NCBI RefSeq assembly: GCF_006542425.1
Contig: NZ_VFID01000007.1
Location: 1-64,000 of the forward strand
Source: Pseudoxanthomonas sp. z9
GTDB taxonomy: Bacteria; Pseudomonadota; Gammaproteobacteria; Xanthomonadales; Xanthomonadaceae
DNA length: 64,000 bases
Direction of reading: 5' to 3'
Shown here: positions 38,992 through 47,338 of the stretch, in pieces
Numbering within the stretch: the first letter of the stretch is position 1
How the letters are laid out: each line of letters begins with the position of its first letter
Notes under the pieces: model-generated
Told to the model about the DNA's origin: nothing
The model's input: the letters and a program-made list of their open reading frames with translations, nothing else
Database searches by the model: none
Made by a program: the position numbers and the translations under genes

Positions 38992-40563
38992 TTAAGCGGT
39001 TCCCGACCGTAGCCCCCGGATGAGCGGCTGCAGGTATTCCTCATAGGGCGCCCATTTCGGCCGTTCCAGCGCGACCACCCGGTCACGCACCTGCACGGCG
39101 CTGGCGGTCGCGACCCCGCGGGTCCGCTCCTGCAGCGCCAGCATGCCGGATTCGAACCCGACCCCGCAGAAATCGGTCACTTCCCGCAGCACCGCCTCGG
39201 TGTCGCGGGTCAGCCTGCCATAGTCCACGTCCAGGACCCGGCCGGGATACGCCTGGCGCCAATGCGCCATCAGGCGCTCGTACTGGCGGTAGTAATCGGC
39301 CAGTTCCTGCTGGTCGTAGGAATAAGGATTGGCGTCGGAGAACAGCTCGCGCAGGTTGGAGAAACAGGTTTCCACCGGATCCCGGACCATGTGCAGGATC
39401 TTCGCCTGCGGCAGCGCCTGGCAGATGAAACCGATGTTGAGGAAATTGGAAGGCAGCTTGTCGGTGAAGAAGCGCTCCTTCCCCAGCCGCCATTCCATTT
39501 TCTGCAGATAGCCCTGCCCTGCGGCGGCATAGTCCACGCCCGCCGCCGCCTTCCGCACCAGCGTCTCGTCGATGACCCCGCGGCAATGGTAGTCGGTCGC
39601 CCAACGCATCTGGCTGGTGAAGTCGTACAACTCGCCGACGCCGTGGATGTCGCTGTGACCGTCCAGCAACTGCTCCAGCAGGGTGGTACCGGAGCGGTGC
39701 ATGCCGACGATGAAGATCGGCACGCGCCCCGCCTCGGCCTCGCCTGGCGTCCGCATATCGCCGGTTCCCGTGGGAAGCGCGATCAGCGCATCGACCAGCC
39801 GCCGCGATTCCTCGCTCTGATACTTCAGCGTCGACCGCTTGGCCCGGCAGGCCAGCGTCAATGCCTCGCCCGCGCCGGCGAAATCGCCGATGTCGTCCAG
39901 CTCCTTGTGCAGCGCATAGGCCAGCAGCGCGACCTCGTCCGGGCGCTTGCCCGGCGTGGCCAGCAGGCGGCGCAACCGGTCCACATGGTTCGCCTCCTTG
40001 CTCTGCTTGCGCAGGCGGGAGATCAGCCACCAGGCATGGGCAATCTCCGGCGCGCGGCGCAGGCAGTACTGCAGATCCTGCTCTGCGGCCTGGAATCGTC
40101 CTAGATACATGAGAACCTGAGCCCGGGCCATCAACGTTGGCGGATAATCCGGATCAGCACGTTTGGCCTCATCCAGCAGTCGCATCGCATCCTCCTGCCG
40201 GTTGAGATAGCTGAACTGCGCGGCAAAAGCCGCCAACAGCGGAATGGGAATTCGGTCCAGGCTGCCCAATCCACGCAAGCAATCCTGCAGTACCTCCGCC
40301 TCGTTGAATGTGCGCAGACGTTTGGCCAGTTCGGCCAGCGACGCTTGCTCCTTCGGCTTGGCCACAGCCGCTCTCAACGCATAGTCGCACGCCGTTCGAT
40401 AGTGCCCCTGCAGGGATGCAATATAGGAAAGCTGGAGGAGCGACGCCGCATGGCCGGGCTGATGGGCCAGGATCGCCTCATAAGCAGCCTTCGCCTCTCC
40501 CCAGTTCTTTTGCCCCGCCAACTGTTCCGCACGCCGGAGCAGCTCGGAAATCGATGCATTCAT
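38992..40563 (-). CDS. TPR-sulfotransferase protein 1
   Basis: A 523-residue protein with TPR-like helical repeats over residues about 1-240 (such as GEAKAAYEAILAHQPGHAASLLQL). A PAPS-dependent sulfotransferase domain follows, with the 5' phosphosulfate loop FIVGMHRSGTTLLEQLLDGH around residues 285-300 and LPQAKILHMVRDPVETCFS as the 3' phosphate site. The acceptor is unknown; the TPR part could bind a protein partner. It starts 15 bases after the U-run of the terminator of the upstream receptor gene. No clear ribosome binding site is seen. It is paralogous to the gene at 47339. Confidence 0.9.
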   Translation of the reverse strand: MNASISELLRRAEQLAGQKNWGEAKAAYEAILAHQPGHAASLLQLSYIASLQGHYRTACDYALRAAVAKPKEQASLAELAKRLRTFNEAEVLQDCLRGLGSLDRIPIPLLAAFAAQFSYLNRQEDAMRLLDEAKRADPDYPPTLMARAQVLMYLGRFQAAEQDLQYCLRRAPEIAHAWWLISRLRKQSKEANHVDRLRRLLATPGKRPDEVALLAYALHKELDDIGDFAGAGEALTLACRAKRSTLKYQSEESRRLVDALIALPTGTGDMRTPGEAEAGRVPIFIVGMHRSGTTLLEQLLDGHSDIHGVGELYDFTSQMRWATDYHCRGVIDETLVRKAAAGVDYAAAGQGYLQKMEWRLGKERFFTDKLPSNFLNIGFICQALPQAKILHMVRDPVETCFSNLRELFSDANPYSYDQQELADYYRQYERLMAHWRQAYPGRVLDVDYGRLTRDTEAVLREVTDFCGVGFESGMLALQERTRGVATASAVQVRDRVVALERPKWAPYEEYLQPLIRGLRSGTA

Positions 40564-40578
40564 GGCGCCGCATCATAC

Positions 40579-40608
40579 AAAAAAAAGCGGCCACCCGAAG
40601 GTGGCCGC
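40579..40608 (-). terminator. Intrinsic terminator after receptor 1
   Basis: On the minus strand the stem GCGGCCACC/GGTGGCCGC (40587-40608) with a ttcg loop is followed by a run of eight T. It lies only 15-24 bases before the sulfotransferase start, so downstream transcription must depend on readthrough or on a promoter inside the receptor gene. Confidence 0.9.
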
Positions 40609-40634
40609 AGACATTTGCGAAGGCGCCGGAGGCG

Positions 40635-43600
40635 TCAGAAATCGTACTGGACCATGAAACGGACCGAACGTGGCGCCTGGAACGCCACCGGCGAAAGATA
40701 GGTTTCCACCGGCAGGCCGGAAGTTTGGTCCTCCGCCGTCTCGTTGACGGCGATGGTCTTCTGGCTGTCCAGCAGATTGAAGACATCCAGCTTGAACTGC
40801 AGGCCCTTGGCAAACGAGGGCCGGTAGGCAACATTCAGATCGAAGGTCGTCGTCCAGGGCAAACGTCCTGCCGTGCCACGCGGCACAGGAATGTTGTTGC
40901 AGCGCATGAACGAGGCGCCGTAGGGATGGGGGTTGTACGTGCCATCAGGCGGAGGCAGCGCCGGCGGCTCACCCGGTGCGCGATTTGGATCACGGTCGAG
41001 CACACCGATACAGTTGTACGGCCGCCCCGATTGCACCAGCAGATTTCCGCCAATCGACCATTCCTCGCTGATCTGATAGTTACCGAACAACTTCAGGCTA
41101 TGCCGACGATCATTGGGTAGATAGCCGAAGGTGTTCTCGGTCAGCTCGATATAGTCGAAATCCTGGGTGACGTTGGTATCCGCCTGGCCGATATCCGACT
41201 TCACGCCACCTTCGGTGTTGCCCTTGCTCTTGGCGTACGTGTAGGACCCCTGCAGGAAGAATCGATCCCAGTTTCCATCCACGAAAATTTCGATGGCCGA
41301 GTATGTGCGCTTGGCTTTCGGGCTGAGCCGATCACCGGGAATAGTGATGGTACGCAACGTACCATCGGCCTCGATATCGGTAACGAAGACCGCGTCCTCC
41401 CCGGGATTGAACATGCGGCAGTACGGGAACCCGGGATTGGGGATGACAGGATCCAGGCCGTTTTCCTCCGCATACTCGAGAATCGCCGTGTAATCGCAGT
41501 TGTCGTCGATCGCACGCTTGAGTTCGCGATAGATGCCGCGCACGCCCAGCGACATGTTGTCACTGAGGGCGGCCTGGAAGCCGAGGATGTACTCATCCTG
41601 ATATTGCGGTTCCAGGTTCTTGGACGCGATGGTTTCGGGATTCTTTCCGCGGCCGTCCTCACCGTTGATGAACGCTGGACCGGTCGTTCCACGCGGAGTC
41701 AACCCACCAGGAACGCCTGTCTCCGGGTCCACCGAGGTAAAGTCGAAGTTCTGCCGGGTGAACAGTGAGGCGCTGGCACCACGCAATGCCACGCTGGGCG
41801 TCAACGGAAGCGCATAGCGCCCCGCGTTACCGAAGATCTTGAACGTCGAATCGCCATTGACATCCCACGAGAAGCCCAGCCGCGGGCCGAACTGGTTGTC
41901 GATCTTGATGTAAGACTGGCCGTTCCCGTTCAGATTCTCGAACGTATCCCAGCGAAGGCCCAGATAGGCAATGAAATTATCGGTGACGTTCCAGCTATCC
42001 TGGATATAGAACGCACGCTGCTTGACCTTCAACTTCGCGCCGGACGTAGTGACCTGCTCCCGAACGATGTCGAATTCGTCACCCGAATTCGTGCCGGGGT
42101 TGGTTGGACTTGGAACGCCCGGCGTGGGATCGACGGTCGAATAACGCCACAACCGGCCGCCTTCATTGGCCTGTCCCGCCACGGACTCGTAATCATCGAG
42201 GTCGTAGCCGAACTTCAACAGGTGATCACCCAGTTGCCATTCCGCATCTATGCGGAACTGATCACGGGTATCCTTAGAATCGTTCCGCTGCAAGAGCGCT
42301 CCCGCCGCGATGTTGCACTTGCTGTAATAGGCACCGGTAACATCGCGGCGGTAAGCCGGACGAACGTCCAGAATAAACGGGCATCCTCCCAGTTCCTGTT
42401 CCAGCGTTCCGCTGTAACTGATGTCGTCGCCGGCGGCTGTCCGGATCCGCTGGCTGCGCGAGAATTCACCATGGCCGGCAAGGGCCGACAGGGTGAAATT
42501 GTCGGTGAAATAGCCAGTGTACTTGAGGATGTAGTTCTCGCCGCCCTGCTCGTTATGCAGGGTGCCGATGTAGTTCAGGCGGTCTACCGTCCCTACGGTG
42601 TTCAGATAGGTGTCGACGTCCTGCTTCTGCTTGTCCGAGAACGCCGTCAGTTCAAGCAGGTTGCTGTCGTTGATGTTCCAATCCATCTTCAACAGCCAGT
42701 TCGGGTTCTTGGTCGTCGTGCTGGTGTTGTTGGGCGACAGGATGTTTCCCCAGGCCTCGGCCTCATTGCGACCGTACTGGACGAGTCCGTAGGCGAACAA
42801 TCTGTCCTTGATCAGCGCGCCGCTTGCCCAAACCGCAGTCGTCGCATTCCAGCCTTCATCCCTGGAATTGTCCTGACGCAAGGTCCCATTGGTCAGGTAT
42901 ACGTTCTTGGGATTGGCCGTGAGGCTTTCCGGTGTATAGAAGATGTTCGCGCCCGCATGGAATTCGTTGCTGCCGCGCTTGGTTACCTGATTGACCACGC
43001 CGCCCAACGAGCGGCCGAATTCGGCGCCATAACCGCCCGTCTTTATTTGCTGCTCCTGGATGGCCTCGAACGGCACTTGCGAGAAGTTGAGGCTGCGGAA
43101 GGAGTTGGTGATGTTGAATCCGTTGACGAAGTACTGGTTTTCCGCAACGGAAGCGCCACCGAAGGACGCAAGGTTTCCGAACGCCGCATCACCGCGCACG
43201 GTTCCGGGCGCAAGCAGGGCGACGCTGGTGGTATCGCGTGGCACCGGAATCCGCGCGATCTGTTCAGAGGTCAGGATCGTCGTCGATTCAACCGACGTCA
43301 CGTCGATCGGATTGACGAAGCCGCTTCCCACGACAGTCACGGCATCGAGCGTCGTGGCGCTGCTTCCTCCGCCCCCGACGAAATCCGCGCTGGCGGCAAC
43401 GCCTACGTTGACCGTGACGTTACGGCTGCCACCGGCGCTGCTGGTCACGGTGTACTGCCCCGTGGGAAGCGCCGAGAACCTATAGGTGCCGTCGGCCCCG
43501 ACCGTGATCGTTCGGGAGAAGCCCGTATTCGGATTGGTGATGGTAATGGTGTCGCCGGCGTTGGCTCGACCCGCGATGGCGCCAGCAGTGTTGGACTGTG

Positions 43601-43694
43601 CGCTGACTCCACCCGCGACCCCCAGTGCGAGCCCAATCGCCAGTACCGTCTTGCTGATGCGCAGTTCGTAGATGCTTTTCTTCTTGACTGCCAT
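40635..43694 (-). CDS. Oar-like TonB-dependent receptor 1
   Basis: A 1019-residue outer-membrane protein with a signal peptide (cleavage near VSAQ). A carboxypeptidase-regulatory-like domain covers residues about 33-105 (GAIAGRANAGDTITITNP). A candidate TonB box TTLDAVTVVG follows, then the plug (SVESTTILTSEQIARIPVPRD and GGYGAEFGRSLGGVVN) and the barrel, ending in RSVRFMVQYDF. The terminal Phe fits BAM recognition. Oar-like receptors import or export large substrates, including proteins. Substrate unknown. It is closely related to the two receptors upstream. Confidence 0.93.
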   Translation of the reverse strand: MAVKKKSIYELRISKTVLAIGLALGVAGGVSAQSNTAGAIAGRANAGDTITITNPNTGFSRTITVGADGTYRFSALPTGQYTVTSSAGGSRNVTVNVGVAASADFVGGGGSSATTLDAVTVVGSGFVNPIDVTSVESTTILTSEQIARIPVPRDTTSVALLAPGTVRGDAAFGNLASFGGASVAENQYFVNGFNITNSFRSLNFSQVPFEAIQEQQIKTGGYGAEFGRSLGGVVNQVTKRGSNEFHAGANIFYTPESLTANPKNVYLTNGTLRQDNSRDEGWNATTAVWASGALIKDRLFAYGLVQYGRNEAEAWGNILSPNNTSTTTKNPNWLLKMDWNINDSNLLELTAFSDKQKQDVDTYLNTVGTVDRLNYIGTLHNEQGGENYILKYTGYFTDNFTLSALAGHGEFSRSQRIRTAAGDDISYSGTLEQELGGCPFILDVRPAYRRDVTGAYYSKCNIAAGALLQRNDSKDTRDQFRIDAEWQLGDHLLKFGYDLDDYESVAGQANEGGRLWRYSTVDPTPGVPSPTNPGTNSGDEFDIVREQVTTSGAKLKVKQRAFYIQDSWNVTDNFIAYLGLRWDTFENLNGNGQSYIKIDNQFGPRLGFSWDVNGDSTFKIFGNAGRYALPLTPSVALRGASASLFTRQNFDFTSVDPETGVPGGLTPRGTTGPAFINGEDGRGKNPETIASKNLEPQYQDEYILGFQAALSDNMSLGVRGIYRELKRAIDDNCDYTAILEYAEENGLDPVIPNPGFPYCRMFNPGEDAVFVTDIEADGTLRTITIPGDRLSPKAKRTYSAIEIFVDGNWDRFFLQGSYTYAKSKGNTEGGVKSDIGQADTNVTQDFDYIELTENTFGYLPNDRRHSLKLFGNYQISEEWSIGGNLLVQSGRPYNCIGVLDRDPNRAPGEPPALPPPDGTYNPHPYGASFMRCNNIPVPRGTAGRLPWTTTFDLNVAYRPSFAKGLQFKLDVFNLLDSQKTIAVNETAEDQTSGLPVETYLSPVAFQAPRSVRFMVQYDF

Positions 43695-43760
43695 TTCTGC
43701 TCTCTCCGCTCATGGTGAAATTCGGCAAAACATGAAATGCGCCAAAGCATTGGCGCGCGG

Positions 43761-43770
43761 AGAGTAACGC
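43761..43770 (-). promoter_or_regulatory. Shared receptor-upstream motif, copy 1
   Basis: GCGTTACTCT on the minus strand, 66 bases before the start codon. Equivalent sequences occur before the other two receptors (47118-47127, 52147-52156). It probably belongs to the promoter or the mRNA start, but no experimental role is known to me. Confidence 0.5.
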
Positions 43771-43951
43771 TTTTTTAAGGAAAGAAACGTGTACGCCGAC
43801 AGGACCTTCACCCGGCGATGACGAGGGTTAATCGCGAGTCGAAAGATAAGAACAATTACAAATTTTTATTCAATTATTCCCAGATTTGGGCACTCTGGTG
43901 GGTCAATTCGGCAGCTGTAGTGAAGCTGGCCTTCGCGCTTTGTTGCGACGC

Positions 43952-43981
43952 AAAAAAAAGCGGCCCCATCACTGGGGCCGC
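43952..43981 (-). terminator. Intrinsic terminator after receptor 2
   Basis: The stem GCGGCCCCA/TGGGGCCGC (43960-43981) on the minus strand is followed by an eight-T run. It lies 30 bases after the stop of receptor 2. Confidence 0.9.
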
Positions 43982-44010
43982 CAATCTAACTGCGTTGAAT
44001 CAGGTCGTTA

Positions 44011-47000
44011 TTAGAAGTCGTACTCGACCGTGAACCGGTACTGACGCGGCGCGTTGGCCGACAGCGGCTGATGGCAACCGGCCAGAGTGGTGTTCGCCGC
44101 GCTTTCGCACTGCTCGTTGACCGACAACACACTGCGATCGTTGAACACGTTGAACACGTCCGCCGAGATACGCAGGCCTTCCAACCAGGTCGGCTCGTAG
44201 GTCAGGTTCAGGCTCAGGCTGCTGTTCCATTCCAGGCGACCGAACGTACCGCGCGGGACCAGTTGGTTGTTGCAGTACATCGCATAACCCGCATAGCCCG
44301 GCTCCGGCCACTGCGAACGGGGGAAGCCCATGCAGTTGACGGGGCGACCGCTCTGGGCGATGAAGTTACCGCCCACGCGCCATTCGTCGGTGATCTGGTA
44401 CGCACCGAAGATCTTGAAGACATGGCGGCGGTCGTTCGGCAGGTAGCCGTAGCCGCCATCCGCCAGCGCCGGATAGTCGAAGCCCGCCGAGATGCCCGCG
44501 TCGTCCTGACCGATGTCGGACTTCACGTAGCCTTCGGTGTTGCCCTTGCTCTTCGAGTAGGTGTACGAACCCTGCACCGTCCACTTGTCGTCCCACAGGC
44601 GCTCGAAGAAGAATTCCAGCGCCGAGTACTTGCGCTTGGCCTTCGGGATGCCCAGCGCGGAAGCCGGGATGGTGAGCTTGGTCAGGTTGCCATCACCGTG
44701 CAAATCCGCGTTCATGGTGAGGTCTTCACCGACGTTCATCAGGAAGCAGTGGTTGACCGCGGTACCGATGGCGTCGGCTTCGTCTGCCGTGTAGCCATTC
44801 TCGATCGCCCAGTCGTACGGCATTTGGTAGGAGCAGTAATCGTCCATGACCGTGGCAAGCTTGCGATAGACGCCACGGACACCACCGACCCACTTCTCGG
44901 ACAGCTGCGCCTGGAAGCCCAGGATCAGTTCATCCTGATACATCGGCTTCAGGTTGGGATCGACGACGGTGCGCGGATCCGGCGTGCCGCCATCGGACAC
45001 GACCCAGCGATCGCCCAGCTGGGCGCCCAGCACCGGCAACTGATACTGGTCGTTGGTGAACGTACCTTCGAAAGCGTAGTAGTCGGTGTAATCCAGCTCG
45101 GCACCCGCCAGGCGCATGTTGGTGTTGCCCATCACCGGAATGTAGTACCGGCCCAGGTTACCGAACAGCTTGAAGCTGGCGTCACCGTTCACATCCCAGG
45201 AGAAGCCCAGACGAGGCGCCCAGGTGTCATCGATCTTGATGAAGCTCTGGCCGGCGGCGTTCAGGTTTTCGAACGACTCATTGCGGACACCGATGTACGC
45301 CATGAAGTTGTCGGTGATCTGCCAGCTGTCTTCCAGATAGTAGGCCGAGTTGGTCAGAGTGAATTCACCGCCGTTCTCGAAATGCCGCATTTCGACATAA
45401 TCGATCGGCGCACCGGTGTTGTTGGTGTAGCCGTTGTTGGTGATGATGCCGCCCGGAGCCAGCGTACGAATAATGCGGCTGGTGCCATCGACGGCCTGAC
45501 CGGTGTACTTGGTACCACCGACGAAATCGTAGTCTTCGTTGTCGACACCGAAGCGGATGGTGTGGTCGCCGACCACCCACTCACCGTCGAAACGATAGGC
45601 GGTGCGCTTTTCGTTGGCGTCCGGCCGGTCGGCCGAGGTCACCGTCCAGCAGCCGTAGTTGGTGGCCGGGGACGTGCGCGCGTCGGTGACGCGCGGGCAA
45701 CCGAACGCGCCGATCTGCGAGGTGTGATCGTACTTGCCCACACCATACAGGGCCGACAGGGTCAGGCTGTCGCCGAAGTAGCCGGTCCACTTGCCGATGT
45801 AGTTGTCACCACCCCACTGGTAGGAGTTCGGCAGCTTCTGTGCGCCCTTGCCCGTGCCATACGAGCTATTGGAGAACCAGTAGTTGGAATTCTGTTCTTC
45901 GCGGTCACGGAAGCCGGTCACTTCCAGCACGTGGTTGTCGGTGATGTACCAGTCCAGCTTGACGTAATACTGGGGTGCATCGGACTTGTTCTCCGACTGC
46001 TCGGTATTGCCGTAGGTCTTGGTGGTGCCGTCCGTGCCCTGGGCCAACGCATAGAAGAACAACCGATCCTTGACGATCGGACCGCTCGCATAGACGTTGT
46101 AGCGCAGCGACTCGTTGTAACCCGGGGTTTCAACCGCGATCCAATCCTTGTCCGACGGCGTACGCTGCCATTCCGGCGTGGTATTGGCATCGGGACCGTC
46201 AAAATACAGGTTCGGATTGGGAATGTAGCGAATCGGGCTGCCGCGCCCCCAGTCCGGCGAATAGATGACGTTTCCGCCGAACTTCCATTCGTTGGTACCG
46301 CGCTTACCGATGACGTTGATCACGCCACCCAGCGAGCGACCGAACTCGGCACCGTAGCCGCCGTTCTTGATCTGGGCTTCCGACACGGCCTCGAACGGCA
46401 GTTCGCTGAACGCGACGCCGTTGATCAGGTTGGTGACGTTGAAGCCGTTGATGTAGTAGACGTTCTCCGCGACCGAAGAGCCGCCGAACGAAGCCAGCTT
46501 GCCGCCCTGCTTCTGGTCACCACCGAGGCGGCTGTCGCCGAGGGTGGTACCGGGAGCCAACAGCGCCATGGAAGTGGCATCACGGGCGACCGGCAGGCGA
46601 TCGATCTGCTGTTCGGTCAGGACTACCGTCGATTCTACCGACGAAACGTCGATCGGATTCACCAAGGTACCGGTGACCGTCACCGCATCGAGGGTCTGGG
46701 TGTTACCGCCAACGAAGTCGACGTTGGTGGAGGTACCCACGCTGACCGTCAGACTGCGCGGCTCACCGCCGTTACGGGTGATCTGGTACTGGCCGGTCGG
46801 CAACTGCGCAAAACGATAGCTGCCGTCATTGCCGACCGTGAAGGTACGGCTGAAACCGGTGCTCGGGTTGGTGACCTTGATGGTGTCGCCAGCTTCCGCA
46901 CGACCGGCAACCGCGCCCGCAGTGTTGGTCTGCGCCTGGACGCCACCAATGAAGCATGCACCCAGTGCAAGGCTCAGCGCAGTTCGCTTGATGCCTTTCG

Positions 47001-47028
47001 ACAGCTTGTAACCCTTGTGGGTAGTCAT
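44011..47028 (-). CDS. Oar-like TonB-dependent receptor 2
   Basis: A 1005-residue protein with a signal peptide (cleavage near VQAQ). The carboxypeptidase-regulatory-like domain has GAVAGRAEAGDTIKVTNP, the candidate TonB box is TLDAVTVTG, and the plug shows SVESTVVLTEQQIDRLPVARD and GGYGAEFGRSLGGVIN. The barrel ends RQYRFTVEYDF. The ATG at 47028 follows gagagagagagcac, a strong SD. It is more diverged from receptors 1 and 3 than they are from each other in the C-terminal part. Unlike them it is followed by another receptor, not by a sulfotransferase. Confidence 0.93.
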   Translation of the reverse strand: MTTHKGYKLSKGIKRTALSLALGACFIGGVQAQTNTAGAVAGRAEAGDTIKVTNPSTGFSRTFTVGNDGSYRFAQLPTGQYQITRNGGEPRSLTVSVGTSTNVDFVGGNTQTLDAVTVTGTLVNPIDVSSVESTVVLTEQQIDRLPVARDATSMALLAPGTTLGDSRLGGDQKQGGKLASFGGSSVAENVYYINGFNVTNLINGVAFSELPFEAVSEAQIKNGGYGAEFGRSLGGVINVIGKRGTNEWKFGGNVIYSPDWGRGSPIRYIPNPNLYFDGPDANTTPEWQRTPSDKDWIAVETPGYNESLRYNVYASGPIVKDRLFFYALAQGTDGTTKTYGNTEQSENKSDAPQYYVKLDWYITDNHVLEVTGFRDREEQNSNYWFSNSSYGTGKGAQKLPNSYQWGGDNYIGKWTGYFGDSLTLSALYGVGKYDHTSQIGAFGCPRVTDARTSPATNYGCWTVTSADRPDANEKRTAYRFDGEWVVGDHTIRFGVDNEDYDFVGGTKYTGQAVDGTSRIIRTLAPGGIITNNGYTNNTGAPIDYVEMRHFENGGEFTLTNSAYYLEDSWQITDNFMAYIGVRNESFENLNAAGQSFIKIDDTWAPRLGFSWDVNGDASFKLFGNLGRYYIPVMGNTNMRLAGAELDYTDYYAFEGTFTNDQYQLPVLGAQLGDRWVVSDGGTPDPRTVVDPNLKPMYQDELILGFQAQLSEKWVGGVRGVYRKLATVMDDYCSYQMPYDWAIENGYTADEADAIGTAVNHCFLMNVGEDLTMNADLHGDGNLTKLTIPASALGIPKAKRKYSALEFFFERLWDDKWTVQGSYTYSKSKGNTEGYVKSDIGQDDAGISAGFDYPALADGGYGYLPNDRRHVFKIFGAYQITDEWRVGGNFIAQSGRPVNCMGFPRSQWPEPGYAGYAMYCNNQLVPRGTFGRLEWNSSLSLNLTYEPTWLEGLRISADVFNVFNDRSVLSVNEQCESAANTTLAGCHQPLSANAPRQYRFTVEYDF

Positions 47029-47117
47029 CTGTGCTCTCTCTCTCAAGTCAAAAAAAAGATCGGACTCGTAGCTGCCGATCGAATGTCAGACGTGAAACAT
47101 AAACGCCTGGTGACCAG

Positions 47118-47127
47118 AGAATAACGT
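47118..47127 (-). promoter_or_regulatory. Shared receptor-upstream motif, copy 2
   Basis: ACGTTATTCT on the minus strand, 90 bases before the receptor 2 start. It differs from the other two copies at two positions. Confidence 0.45.
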
Positions 47128-47150
47128 AACTTTTACGGCACGGAGCGGAA

Positions 47151-47169
47151 TGTGAATTACACTTTCACA
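47151..47169. promoter_or_regulatory. CRP/Clp-like inverted repeat upstream of receptor 2
   Basis: TGTGAA-N7-TTCACA forms a perfect inverted repeat in the AT-rich region before receptor 2. The arms match CRP/Clp half-sites (TGTGA/TCACA), but the spacing is three bases longer than the standard site. It is therefore only a candidate. Confidence 0.35.
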
Positions 47170-47338
47170 GCAACAAAATGATTTTAATCAATAAGTTAGC
47201 AAGCTGTATGGTGGCATCATTACGCACCGACTCCTATTCAGTTTTTCTGGCTTCGTCGAGATTGGCCGCTTGAAATGGTGCGCCCCGAGTTGTAGCTCGA
47301 AGCGGTAGTTGCCACTGAAACCATGGAAGCGCGCGAAA
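47170..47338. other. Intergenic stretch between sulfotransferase 2 and receptor 2
   Basis: AT-rich sequence of about 170 bases, including aaaatgattttaatcaataagtta near 47176-47199. No gene, hairpin or terminator was recognised. It probably carries the receptor 2 upstream promoter region. Confidence 0.5.

Larger units (their letters stand above)
43695..44010. promoter_or_regulatory. Upstream region of receptor 1 and terminator of receptor 2
   Basis: An AT-rich stretch of about 315 bases with no gene. Reading on the minus strand it holds the receptor 2 terminator (43952-43981), an AT-rich block around 43850-43890, the shared motif GCGTTACTCT (43761-43770), and the purine-rich SD ggagagagcag before the ATG at 43694. 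Confidence 0.7.

Noticed and set aside
44071..47124. Long plus-strand frame antisense to receptor 2
   Set aside because: It is a GC-rich shadow of a gene with strong receptor motifs. It has no ribosome binding site and its product shows no family pattern.
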